Shown here: positions 1-11,165 of the stretch, piece after piece
Numbering within the stretch: position 1 is the first letter of the stretch
Layout of the letters: every line of letters begins with the position of its first letter
Assembly: GCA_051294375.1 (NCBI GenBank)
Contig: CM119271.1
Coordinates: 3,868,610-3,932,609 of the forward strand
DNA from: Paraspadella gotoi
Lineage: Eukaryota; Chaetognatha
Direction: 5' to 3'
DNA: 64,000 bases
The notes under the pieces: model-generated
What the model saw: the letters and a program-made list of their open reading frames with translations, nothing else
Told to the model about the DNA's origin: nothing
Database searches by the model: none
Program-made: the position numbers and the translations under genes

Positions 1-659
1 ACCGAGTGAGAAAAAAGTTTAATCGTCGAAAATTGAAAACGTCAGGCGAAACAAAGCGTTTTGAGTCGAGCGCCGACTAGCGGGAGAAACGCTACGCCAC
101 CCCCTGGCGGGTAAAAGGCGCTGAAAAGTTTGACGCCGGGGAAAAACGATTGCCGCCATTTTTCACGCGACGTTGAACGCGGAAAGAATGAGAACGAGGG
201 AGAAAAGATCAACCGACGTGAGAAGGAAACCGATGGCGACAAAGACGACGAAAAGAATGAATAAGAAAAAAGAGTAAGTTATAGTAAGTAACATAGTAAT
301 AGAAACGAAAGTTAAAAACTACGAAGGAAAATGTAGAAAAGGAAAAACAGAACAGCAAATAACAAAAGAAACAGATGGTAAGACCTTGACGAAAATGACG
401 CGAAAAAATCGCACAAAACAAACAACAACAACAATAACAACAACAACAACAGCATAACGACCAGGCAACAGAAGATGCGTTTTCTAATTTTCCAAAAATT
501 TGTAAATTTGTCAGGTTTATTACGAAACTTATTTATGACTATACTTTAAAATATTTATATGAACTAAACTTAACTGCCAGTCACTTAACTGCCAGTAACT
601 GAACTGCCATCAAAATAAAGATTGCTTCTCGTTTTTAAATTTAATTTCAAGAAAGAATA

Positions 660-761
<102 letters not shown>

Positions 762-999
762 GCAATTGCGACGAACGTCAAGTTTCGATATAACGAATGT
801 CAGAGTTTGCGAGGGCATAGATTTAGGATACCGTCCGACCGCCGCAGAAACCGGATCTGCCGCTGCGTTGCGCGTCGTAACCTTCTTTTCCTTTTTTTTC
901 TTTCCTTCAAATCTGGAAATCAAATCGAAATTTTAATTTTTAATCTTTCGGTGGGGAAAAAGTCTCATTTTTCTTCGGCTGTGGGAGAGCAAGGGAGGA

Positions 1000-1037
1000 A
1001 ATGGAGGAAAGGAAAGAAGGAGAATGGGAGGGGAGAG

Positions 1038-1094
<57 letters not shown>

Positions 1095-1620
1095 GGAGAC
1101 AACGAACAGCGGATGGAACAACGAAGAAAAATATTTGCGTTGAAAGGAAAAAGGAGAAGGGAGGAAAGGGAGGAAGAACGGGCGACGACTCGGAGGCAAA
1201 TATTGGAATCGAAAGGAAAATGAAAATAAGAAAAGAAACTGAGATTGTGGAAAGTGGGGAATGGGAGAGAAAAGAGAGAGGAAAAAGAGAGGAAAAAGAG
1301 AGGAAAAAAGAGAGGAATCATTGAGGAAAAAATAGAAAAAACGAGAGGAGAAAGAGAAAGAAAGGAACAAGAGAGAGAAAAGAGAGAGGAAAGAGAGAAA
1401 AGAAAGAATAAAAAGAGAAAGAGAGAAGAGAAAGAGAAAGAAAAGAGGGAGAAAAAGAGAGGAAAGAAAGAAGAAAAATAGAAAAAAGAGAGGAAAAGAG
1501 AAGAAAGGAACAAGAAAGAAAAAGAGAAGAAAAAAGAGAAAAGAAAGAAGAAAATAGTAGAAAAAGAGAGGAAAGGGAAAGATAAAGAAAAAATAAAAGG
1601 CGAGGAGAAAAAAGTGAGAA
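1000..1620. repeat. Polypurine tract with embedded (GA)n
   Basis: The + strand is almost entirely A and G from about 1220 to 1615, and a pure (GA)n run lies at about 1042-1093. Homopurine-homopyrimidine tracts of this length can form triplex (H-DNA) structures, which is known behaviour of such sequences and an inference here. The 273-aa and 182-aa minus-strand ORFs (Phe/Ser/Leu-rich) are translations of this tract and are not genes. Confidence 0.9.
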
Positions 1621-1837
1621 AATGGAACGAGCGTGCGACGTATTGTGATGGAAAGAAAAAGATGAAGAATTAATTTCAGTGAAAAAATGTGAACGTCGTA
1701 CATAAACTTCTCAACGATCACGTGACAGAAATCACGAAATAAGTCGTGGATCACGAGAAGGATCTTTGTTGAAACCGGGCGTGAATTAATTAATTCACTC
1801 GTGAAATGACCGAAGAACGGATGAAAAATATCGAAAA

Positions 1838-1839
<2 letters not shown>

Positions 1840-1906
<67 letters not shown>
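1840..1906. repeat. (CT)n microsatellite, copy A
   Basis: CT dinucleotide run with one TTCT interruption near its start. Same length in copies B and C. Confidence 0.95.
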
Positions 1907-1910
<4 letters not shown>

Positions 1911-2071
1911 GTTTCTCTTGGCCTAAATTCGTATCGGGAAACTGATGCCACGAAATCCGTATGGAAAAGAACGAGGAGAGATGGAATCTTGCTGGTCACA
2001 GATGGAATCATATGGAATCGAAACGGTCGGAGATGAAAACATATAGAACGTAGTAGATAAAACTAAACTCT

Positions 2072-2224
<153 letters not shown>

Positions 2225-3019
2225 ATCCAGCGAAATTCATACACTAAAAGTCGAGTTTGGAAGGTCGGAGATTTGAAATTTATGTTTTCGAGTCGAGATT
2301 AGATTTTTCGTGTTTGTCGCTTCGCGCGAAAAGACGCATGCAGTCATGCACGCAAGTTATGACTCGTGATCGCACGCAAAGTCACGTGGGTGCACGTCGT
2401 CTCGTGATCGCACGCAAGGCCTTGTATCCGGTATCTCTGAAACTGAAATAGAAGTCAAGTGATGTTCCAATCAACATTTATTTGTGTATTTTTTTCAGAA
2501 ATTATGGTGTCCGAGAATTATATAAGCTTGATTTATACATACATGTTTTACTGGAGAGGGGTTATTATTACGCATAGGATTAAAATGATCATAAAATATT
2601 TTTTTTAGCTCTAAGAACAACAACTCAAAAAGTCAGGCCGACAATTTCTTCCACAATGTTGTTGAATAACAAAATACTAAGGTCTTCTCCATTTCCTCTC
2701 TCAGAGAGAAACACGAAACAGTTTTTTGTCTTTGGCACAAAACGTCGGATCCTTGGAGAAGAAAATAATCGATACACGTGATCCTGGAAATTCAATTTTC
2801 TTCACGCGTGAAAAAATGTGGCGGAAAAAAAAAAAAAAGATTGGTTCGAGGTGAAATTGCATCTTCGTTCAGGAGGAATCTTTAAATAATTGAGTGAAGA
2901 GACATAAAAGGGAGAATATTGGATGTTATGCGAACGGGTGCGTTCGAATACTGTAATTTGCGGTATTGGTTTTGCATATTGGAGACAGGTTTGCGCATTG
3001 CACACTGGGCAGGGGGCAT

Positions 3020-3123
3020 ATATTTCCTTACGCGTATCCAAAAATCGATGGAAATTGGAACCTAAGATGGGCTTGGTCAATGGTCATGAAGTGACAGCTT
3101 TACTTCACGAACCACCGTGTCAC

Positions 3124-3126
<3 letters not shown>
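3020..3126 (-). repeat. Degenerate tRNA-derived SINE head
   Basis: Positions 3080-3126 (GGTCATGAAGTGACAGC ... ACCACCGTGTCACAAC) resemble the SINE head at 37241-37283 (GGTCATGAGCTGATGGC ... GCCACCGGGTCACAAC), in the same reverse orientation. The A-box counterpart is TTCACGAACCACC. The B-box region near 3055 is badly decayed. Also present at 31372-31478 and 43536-43642. It runs into the (TA)n array, as SINE tails and microsatellites often do. Confidence 0.45.
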
Positions 3127-3162
<36 letters not shown>

Positions 3163-3163
3163 C

Positions 3164-3194
<31 letters not shown>
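3126..3194. repeat. Two (TA)n arrays split by TCACAAC
   Basis: Two pure TA runs of about 35 and 26 bp separated by TTCACAACT. This is the last perfectly conserved segment of block copies A, B and C before the indel-rich stretch begins, and the left arm of the large palindrome starts here. Confidence 0.95.
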
Positions 3195-3198
<4 letters not shown>

Positions 3199-3657
3199 TG
3201 ATCACTCTATTAGTATTTTAGCTCCCAGCCTTCCCAGAATCATCAATCTAAATATCAAAAGCCGAGGATCAACGAAAGCTTTGGACCCTCAGTTCTAGTG
3301 GACTGACTGTGGATTCCATTCAAATTTATAATAATGACAAACATTAACAACCAACGGAAACAGAAAGAGTTTCTTATGCAAACCAAAAAAAATCAATGAG
3401 AGACCAGAATGAGAATAAAAAGTAACAGTGGAGCTCAAATTACGTCATGATTCGTATTGCTGAAAGATCGATTTTTGGGGCAAATCCCGATATCAAAAGT
3501 GATTCAACACAAACCGTTCCTAAAATTGTAGCGTAATTGACATTTGAACAAATAATTTTCATTGTTTGTAACAATTACGCACACAAAAGTTTAGAGAATC
3601 AGTGAAGAAGTAAACTTGGCAAAAAAAAATGTTGATGTTCCCGATTTTTTTAAAAAT

Positions 3658-4650
3658 AAGAACGGTAATTCAATTTGTTTCGCCGCAGTGACTGCCCTAT
3701 CTCGTATATTTCTTGTGACATGACATGACATGACATGACATGACATGACAATGACATACGTGACGTAACATAGACATAACGTAACTGACTAGGATTTCCT
3801 GAAGCGGCTGCATCATAGATTATTTTATAAAATGAACACCAACTATGGGCAAACAATAAGCGTTTTTCACGTAAGTGGGACAGACCAACCGGACAGACAT
3901 ACGACCGACAGACAGACAGAACGACAGACAGAGACAGAACCAACCAAAATATGACCTTAAAGAGTGCTCCACAAGTACTCACGGAGCAACTAAAAAATTT
4001 GTCGTGTTTCCCCAAAGCCATTCTCATCGTTGATGAACTCGTGAAGGCAAAAAAGGTGATGACATAATGAGAGTTTGGACAAAAATACCTCGAAAAGGGG
4101 GATAGGGGAGGGCGGGATAGGGAGGCGGGATAGGGAAGGGGGGATATGGGAAAAGCGACGGTGACAAAGACATTAATGAGGATGAAGATGATTAAAACTA
4201 ACGACGCAAGTTATATGTCGAGGATTGTTTTGACTTTTTTTTATGAGTTGTGCCGTGAGTACTCTCGGAGCAACTCTATTATGTCACTTTTCAGTCTGTC
4301 TGATGGTCAGTCCTTTGGTTAGTCGGTCCGTCGGCATGTTTGTCTGTCGATCTGTCCCACTTAAGTTAAAAAATGCATGCTAATTTGCCTATAGTTGGTT
4401 TCTCATTTGTTAAGACAGAAAAAAACCTCAAATGTAAGAGACTGCTAGAGTCACCTTCAGGAAATCCTAAAACAATAAGGAATAAAAGATGGAGTTTAAA
4501 TGCAGTGCATGTCCTAAATATATGGGCTAAGAAAGTTAATAAGTTATTGTAGTCATATATTCATTGTTATGTCACGTGATGGTCATGTCACGAGAAATAC
4601 ACGTGATAAGGGAGCACTTCGGCCGCAACACATTTGAATTACCCGTCTTG
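3658..4650. repeat. Compound inverted-repeat element, copy A
   Basis: The ends are inverted copies of each other: AAGAACGGTAATTC...CGCCGCAGTGACTGCC...TATTTCTTGTGACATG at the left, and the complementary CATGTCACGAGAAATAC...CATTTGAATTACCCGTCTTG at the right. Inside is a second inverted pair, near 3963-3990 and 4249-4276, related to GTTGCTCCGTGAGTACT, each followed by GTCTGTC-rich sequence and CCCACTTA. It has no ORF with a recognisable product, so it fits a non-autonomous foldback-type element. Homologous copies are at 32015-33003, 44180-45186 and, inverted, 23217-24208. Confidence 0.6.
3717..3750. repeat. (TGACA)n microsatellite
   Basis: Six or seven pentamer units in copy A, inside the inverted-repeat element. 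Homologous arrays at about 32074-32107, 44240-44274 and, as TGTCA, 24113-24145. Confidence 0.9.
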
Positions 4651-4705
4651 TTTTTTTTACATTCTTTGTTCTCCTAGTCTTTTGACTTCATTTTCTATTT
4701 CTCTT

Positions 4706-4706
<1 letters not shown>

Positions 4707-4750
<44 letters not shown>
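4707..4750. repeat. (TATC)n microsatellite
   Basis: About eleven units in copy A. Homologous arrays differ in length: about 33058-33124, 45246-45333 and, as GATA, about 23084-23160. Unlike the CT arrays these lie in the indel-rich part of the block and do vary between copies. Confidence 0.92.
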
Positions 4751-5015
4751 TTCCTATCATCTATTATCTATCTTTATCATCTCTTCTTCTTTCTTCTTCC
4801 CGCCCTTCTTGCCAAAATACGAGCCGGTTTCCCAAATAGCAGCCGCCCTCACCAAGCATAAGCTCGGGCCCAGTCTTCAACTTAATCCACGCGGAAAAAA
4901 GAAATGGTGTTTTGAAAACCTTCTGGAGTTTTAACATTTAGGTTTCGTCAATATTGATCGCTATAATAAAGGAATAATTCAATAAAGGAATAAAAAAAAT
5001 GGTAGAAAGAAATGA

Positions 5016-7999
5016 CACGGTTCCTTTTTACATTCGATTTACTCGGCCATGGAGTGCACAAGAATGAGATGTCCCGGGATACGTTTCCGGACCTTTGGGC
5101 TACACAAAAAAAGGTAATCAAATTTTTTCCTAATGACAGTTTTTTTATAAATTAATATTAAAATTAGCTATATAAAATCAATAAAGTAGAATAAAAAAAT
5201 TTAAAAATGGTTTAAATTTTTTTTAAAAATGAAAATATCATGCATCATCCATAATCTATGAACAATTTTCTTTCGTTTGAGTCCATAACCATTATTCTAT
5301 CTTTAATAGTTTATTTGTAATTATTTTTTTTTTTATTAAAATATTATTTTAATTTTTTTTCAAATAATTTAAATTAAAAAAAATTATAACTATGCCAAAT
5401 GATTGAAGAAAAATTTTATATTATAAGGGACTTACCTACCTAATATAGGCCTTCAAATACATATATAGTAAGTTCATTATAATGATGTTTTGACATAGAA
5501 AATAAATAATTTATAAAATTAAATATATGAAAAAATTTTAACTTTGAATTTTTTTTTAGCATAATAAACATAATTATTAATTAATTGTTCATGATGCTTT
5601 TAATAGCTACTGGTCAGTTGTATCATTCTCAATTATAATAATTTTTATAACTTTTTTATTTTTAGTAATACTGACTGCTATATTTACTTACTTTTGACAA
5701 AATCCAAAAATTACTGGGTATTAAAAAATTATGTATGAAACAGACGAAAACTTTTTTTTAAATCACATGCTATTTAATTGTTTGAACTGATATAATATTA
5801 TCCTTGGACAAAATTTAAAAAGTTTTAAACAATCCCAACTAAGACATTTTTAAAGGTTGTCAAATGTATAAATATTTGATATTCGGACTGCTTTGTAGGT
5901 TTTAACTTAATTCAGTAGCCTCTTTTAATATGACAGAAAAGCAGTATATTTAACAGTTTTTTTATTTGGAGTGGGCATCAAAGTTCTAACACATATTAAC
6001 ATCAGTATATTTGTTAAGTATAGTAGATTCCTCTATAGATTTTTTAATTTTTGAAAACGTTTTTACTTTTTTTCCTATAATTTTTTGACACGCAAAACGT
6101 TTTTTTGAATTTACGCGAAAGAGAATGTAAAAAATTAAAAATAAATAGTACCAATTAGTTAGATTTATGTCTAGAATAGATGAAAAAAAAACTTGTTTAA
6201 AAAATTTGATCGGAAGTGGGGTAACTAAGGCTTACCAACGGTATCCTCCATGCTGATCGTTCTCTCCTATAATTTTTTTTAATTTTAATACATTTGAAAG
6301 GGAAAAAAAGAAAATTCAGAATTCAGGTGGCATAAAGGGTAGAGAAAATCTGTACATAGTGACATGATAATAATGACCTTTTATGTCTTGCGTAATGGGG
6401 CAGTAAAGAAACCTTAAAAATGGCAATCATTAAGTCAGTCAATGAACCCTTTTCGCGAATTTTTTTTTCTTAATTAAAATGGATGATAAATAATAGAATT
6501 AAATTCCCTTTATAAAGGTTGTTATATTTAAAAGAAAATTATCAATACAATTCAACACAATGATGTCTTGGCTTTGTCAAATATGTCAGCAGTTAAGTAA
6601 TTTTTAAAATTTTATTATGATAAACAAGCAGTATATCAAGCTTTTTCTTTGCAGTTAAAGATAATGAAAATGATTATTTTTTTTCACAGACAAGAAGGTA
6701 GACGTCCAGACTGTTTATATCAAGCTGAAAACATTTTATTATTTATCATTTTTTATATTTAAAAAACATTTTATCAAGCTACTACAAATTTTTTGCTTGT
6801 TTTTTACTTTAACTGAAAAATACAAAGCAAATTTATAAAGTAGAGAAAATTTAATGGTAATTAAAATGTAATTCCAGACTTTCCTCTTTTAATTTACAAA
6901 AGAAAAACAAAAATTTTATATGCCTTCATTGAAATTTGTAATGCAAAAAACTGTTATACTTTTAACTCGTATTTAAATAAAAACTGTGTAAAGATTTATG
7001 GATAAATTTAACAAAACTGTTCTAAGAAATATGTCCCATGATTAGGGCTTTAATTTGATACCACACCCACCTTGCTACTCTTTTTTTTCAAAAGATATTC
7101 AAGAAAATAACTTTTTTTTATTACTTTTTTGCATCTTGCAGTTTTTTTAAAAACAACCTAACTTTTGGCCTTAAAAATGTCTAGTTGGGATTGTTTAAAA
7201 ACTTTTAAATTTTGTCCAAGGATAAATATTATAATCAGTTCAAACAATTAATAGCATGTGATTTAAAAAAAAGTTTTTCGTCTGTTTCATACATAATTTT
7301 TAATACCAGTTAATTTTTGGATTTTGTCAAAAGTAAGTAAATATAGCAGTCAGTATTACTAAAAATAAAAAAAGTTATAAAATTATTATAATGAGAATAA
7401 TACAACTGACCAGTAGCTATTAAAAGCATCATGAACAATTAATTAATAATTATGTTTATTATGCTAAAAAAAAATTCAAAGTTAAATTTTTTTCATATAT
7501 TTAATTTTATAAATTATTTATTTTCTATGTCAAAACATCATCATAATAAAACTTACTATATATGTATTTGAAGGCCTATATTAGGTAGGTAAGTCCTTAT
7601 AATATAAATTTTTCTTCAATCATTTGGCATAGTTATAATTTTTTTTAATTTAAATTATTTGAAAAATTAAAATAAATATTTTAATAAAGAAATTAATTAC
7701 AAATAAACTATTAAAGATAGAATAATGGTTATGGACTCAAACGAAAGAAAATTGTTCATAGATTATGGATGATGCATGATATTTTTATTTTTAAAAAAAT
7801 GAAACCATTTTTAAAATTTTTTTTATTCTACTTTATTGATTTTATATAGCTAATTTTAATATTAATTTATAAAAAAACTGTCATTAGGAAAAATTTGATT
7901 ACCCTTTTTTTGTGTAACCCAAGGTCCGGAAACGTATCCCGGGACATCTTCATTCTTGTGCACTCCATGCCGAGTAAATCGATGTAAAAAGGAACCGTG
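5016..7999. mobile_element. Non-autonomous DNA transposon with ~840-bp inverted repeats, copy A
   Basis: The left end starts CACGGTTCCTTTTTACAT and the right end finishes with the near-complement ATGTAAAAAGGAACCGTG. The inverted repeats run about 5016-5860 and 7162-7999, including a GC-richer outer 100 bp (GTCCCGGGATACGTTTCC). It is flanked by ATGA at 5012-5015 and 8000-8003. The right palindrome arm has the uninterrupted site with one ATGA, which proves insertion. The interior (5860-7160) is AT-rich with no ORF above 60 codons, so no transposase. A 4-bp duplication with 5'-CAC ends is known for Chapaev-type (CMC) transposons; that assignment is an inference. Confidence 0.85.
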
Positions 8000-8213
8000 A
8001 TGAAGAAATAAGCAGAAATAATACGAAAAAATGAATAAAATAATAATAATAATAATAATAAAACAAAAAATCCGTCGGAAATAAAGGAACATAAGAGAAA
8101 AAAACACCGTCTCGTTCGACGATTGTCAGTCACATCAGAAATCTGAATGATAATAGAAAGAAAGAAAGGAAAAAAAAAATTGATGGCTGAAGGACGTAAA
8201 TATCCTTGAGAGA

Positions 8214-8273
<60 letters not shown>

Positions 8274-8298
8274 NNNNNNNNNNNNNNNNNNNNNNNNN
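8274..8298. other. 25-N assembly gap with overlapping flanks
   Basis: The same sequence (GACGTAAATATCCT, GAGAGAGGAAAGAGAG and a GA run) is present on both sides of the gap. Copies B and C have it only once (36548-36630, 48758-48840). The two contig ends therefore most likely overlap and the second GA array is artefactual. Confidence 0.85.
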
Positions 8299-8318
8299 GA
8301 CGTAAATATCCTGAGAGA

Positions 8319-8369
<51 letters not shown>

Positions 8370-8991
8370 GTGAAAGAAAAAAAGAAGACAAAATGGCGAT
8401 TAAGCTTCTAAGACTCGAAGTCGCGAGAAACCAGATTTTCTTCGTATTTTTCAGTGCGTCAATCGAGAGTTCTCGCGGTGCAAGTGACTTTTAGGTCGGT
8501 CCATTGGTCTATCCACTAACGCTTTAAATGATCCTGAGATCTGGTAATATTGTATCAATTAAGTTTAAATCTGTAGGTAAGGTAATGTTATCATGAGACC
8601 TTTTATGTCATATGTATAATACTTGTGCCGTAACGAGATGACCTAAAAAAGCGATTACAAGACCAGAAATTTGATGCATCATATTTATAAAATATTAAAT
8701 TATTTTAGATAATACTTGATAGGTTGATAAGTTTTTGTACTTCTATGAAATTAGTACAACCAATTGGTACAACCAATTGGTTGTACTCATTTCATAAATA
8801 TAAATATATGTGGAGAAGCGCTACTTGGGCTGAGATGACTGTCCGTAACTTCTATAACCCCTCTAACAGCCATGGAACGGTCCCTGGGCATGAACCAGGC
8901 TGAGGGTTTGCCATGTCCCAAGGCGGCTTACGGCTCCTCATGCTTCCCGCTGGGTAGGTACCGGGTTGGGATCGAACCCGGTACCTAGTGG
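8299..8991 (+). repeat. Block continuation past the gap, ending in an interrupted SINE (copy A)
   Basis: From ATGGCGATTAAGCTTC (about 8394) this follows the sequence at 25167, 36651 and 48861 with scattered indels. An 80-codon ORF in copies B and C (36651-36893, 48861-49103) is broken by frameshifts here and at 25168, and I do not think it is a gene. The segment includes a palindromic ATGAAATTAGTACAACCAAT hairpin at about 8745-8794 and a reverse-oriented SINE. Confidence 0.75.
8810..8991 (-). mobile_element. tRNA-derived SINE, interrupted at its tRNA head (palindrome left arm)
   Basis: Minus-strand B box GGTTCGATCCC at 8968-8978, followed by the SINE body (CGGTACCTACCCAGCGGG, GAGCCGTAAGCCGCC). 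The head with the A box, intact at 37241-37283, is missing: after CCACTAGG the sequence changes to the CAGGGATG-ended repeat. No ORF; SINEs are Pol III-transcribed and non-coding. Confidence 0.7.
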
Positions 8992-8998
8992 CAGGGAT

Positions 8999-9190
8999 GT
9001 GGAGCCGGAGCGGAGCCCGAGCCGGAGCTGGAGCCGCCGGAGCCGAGCTTTTTTTGCCGGAGCCGGAGCCGGAGCGGAGCGAGAATTTTTATCTGGCCGG
9101 AGCCGGAGCTGGAGCCGGAGCCGAAAAAAAATTTTTGACGGAGCCGGAGCTGAGCCGGAGCCGAAATAAAAATTGCCCGGCTCCAGCTCC
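8999..9190. repeat. GAGCCG hexamer block, left arm unit 1
   Basis: Degenerate tandem GGAGCC/GAGCCG/GAGCTG hexamers, interrupted three times by short poly(A)/poly(T) such as AAAAAAAATTTTTGAC. It translates as Ala-Pro, Gly-Ser-Arg or Glu-Pro repeats in different frames, so the overlapping ORFs are not genes. Confidence 0.9.
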
Positions 9191-9473
9191 ATAAATAATA
9201 AAATAAGATTTTTATAATTATTAAATTTAAAAAAATATTTAAAAAAACATAATACTGATTTTTGATAATTTATATAATATCATATATTATTATACATAAG
9301 ATTAGAGTAAATAATAATAATTCTTTTTTTTTTAATCTATTAAATTTATATAAATATTTTATGAAAAAAGTAAAATTTATCCTTTAATATGCTTTTGGCT
9401 TACTTAATACAGCAACCATTTGCAGACTGATTAAAGCAAAGCTTTTCATAATATATTTTGAAACAATAATAAG

Positions 9474-9506
<33 letters not shown>

Positions 9507-10179
9507 TAATAATAATAAACAATTTTTGCTTACTAATTTTTTATATTATATACTTTTTTATATAATTTTTGTTACATATGGGTTGAAAGATATCTCATTT
9601 AAAGATAAAAAACTAAATTACCTTAATATTATACTTTTTATTTTAACTTTTTAATTAATGAATTCAAAAATTACTATAAAACTTATCATATTAGTTTACT
9701 TCTTCATACTATATTATATGCCTGAAAAGAATAACCATACTCGGGCATCCTATCAATCTTTTTAGATTTTTGGATATAACGATGGAAAGTGTGAGAGAAC
9801 TTAGAGTCTGTTGGATACCACGACCTATCTACAATTTTTTAATAATCGTAAGAAACCTTTATCTCAAAGATATATACAATGAAAAATACTTTCCTTCAGA
9901 AACTTGTTCCATTTTTTTAACAAATAAGAACAATTTTTAATTGTTTAAATTTTAATTAAAAATATTTAATATTTATGTTTTTTTGCTTAGACTTAGTCTG
10001 TCTTGTTTGTTGTTGATGATGATTGTACTGAATCAACCTCGTGTATTCGAATAAATCGCATTAAGGTCGTGACTAAGTAATAGACAAAAAGCATTGGCCA
10101 AGTTTAGGGTTTGTAAAAGGGACTGGCAGAATAATGGGATATAATAAGCCTTCCCCATTCACCGGTGAATGAACTCCAT

Positions 10180-10310
10180 AAAAACCTAACCCTAATTAAT
10201 TTATTCTTATTTATAATCTTACATCATTTACAGCAGGCCATTTTTTAGCCCTAACCCTAACCTTTTATCTCATGCCAAGCTAAAACTTAACCCTAATATT
10301 TTACCCTACA
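10180..10310. repeat. Short telomere-like (CCCTAA) tract, left arm unit 1
   Basis: AACCTAACCCTAATTAA, then AGCCCTAACCCTAACC and isolated AACCCTAA units, in AT-rich sequence. CCCTAA is the C strand of the TTAGGG telomere repeat. Equivalent tracts: 13105-13230, 17725-17850 (TTAGGG on +) and 20655-20790 (TTAGGG on +). Confidence 0.75.
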
Positions 10311-11019
10311 AGGTGACACACAACAGCCGGCCGCTAAAAAAAAAATGTTATTTGCAAATTGTAAAAATTTTTTTCATTTGAAACTTTTTTTCTGTAATAA
10401 AAACCTAAATCATTTATTATGGTTTGATTTGACTTGGTACCTGAGCGGAGAAAAAGTTGTCTTCAAAATTGTGTTTCATTTTAAAACTCAATTTTTTTTT
10501 CAATTCTGTTTAATTTAACTTTTTAACTATTTTTTACAAACTTTATATAAAAAGGTATCAATATTTAATATCTTCTGAAAGCTCTTAAAATATAAAAGAT
10601 TGACATAATTAAAAATACTGTAATATTAAAATTAGCCTATCTAGCTTTAGATAATTAATTAAATAAAAATTTTTAAAGAAGCAGTTTTTGAATAATTATT
10701 AAATGATTGTTAGTTATTTTGATTTAGTTTTTCTTAAAATTTTTTATCAGATTATTAAACAATAATTGGTAAGATCACAGTAAAATAGGTCAGATATTTA
10801 AAAAATTATTTTAGGATTTTATTATTTCAATTTGGATTATCTTAAATTAAACTAAGTGGTATAGGCTTATTTTTATGTTTCAATATTCTTAATATATATT
10901 TTTTAAAAATTTTTAAGAGCTTGTCAGAAGATATTAAATGATACCTTTTTATATAAAATTTCTTATTTGGAGAGAAAACAAAATTTATTATTTGATAACA
11001 ATGATTTTGTTTTTTATTT

Positions 11020-11078
11020 AAATCGGACATGTTTCCACTCTAGGACTTCATATTCTTCATCAGCATTTAAATTTATAA
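11020..11078 (-). ncRNA. Degenerate hammerhead-like motif facing the 11105 copy
   Basis: On minus: TTTAAATG, CTGATGA, then GAAACATGTCCGATTT. The core boxes and stem I halves are present, but the stem II region does not pair well, so cleavage is doubtful. It is arranged head to head with the 11105-11165 motif. Confidence 0.4.
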
Positions 11079-11104
11079 ACATTCAGTTGTTTAAATATTG
11101 AGTT

Positions 11105-11165
11105 TGTAATTTAAATGCTGATGAAGACTCAAATGTTATAGAGTCGAAACATATCTGATTTAAAT
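11105..11165 (+). ncRNA. Hammerhead ribozyme-like motif (best copy, left arm unit 1)
   Basis: Shows the conserved hammerhead core in order: CTGATGA (11117-11123), stem II GACTC (11125-11129) with complementary GAGTC (11140-11144), GAAA (11145-11148), a very short stem III region CATA, and a UH cleavage position at TC (11153-11154). Stem I can form between TTTAAATG before the core and the following TGATTTAAAT, with one bulged A. Type I hammerheads with tiny stem III are known from Penelope-like elements and retrozymes. Self-cleavage here is inferred. Confidence 0.65.

Noticed and set aside
933-1754. 273-aa and 182-aa minus-strand ORFs (and copies at 29285 and 41449)
   Set aside because: Translations of a purine tract and (GA)n array, giving Phe/Ser/Leu-rich low-complexity sequence with no domain or codon signal.
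3717-3750. TGACA array considered as a CRISPR-like or regulatory array
   Set aside because: A pure five-base tandem repeat with no spacers, in a eukaryotic repeat.
8938-9194. Overlapping Ala-Pro, Ser-Arg-Ser and Glu-Pro-rich ORFs on both strands
   Set aside because: All are frames of the GAGCCG hexamer block, which reads open in several frames because the unit is six bases.
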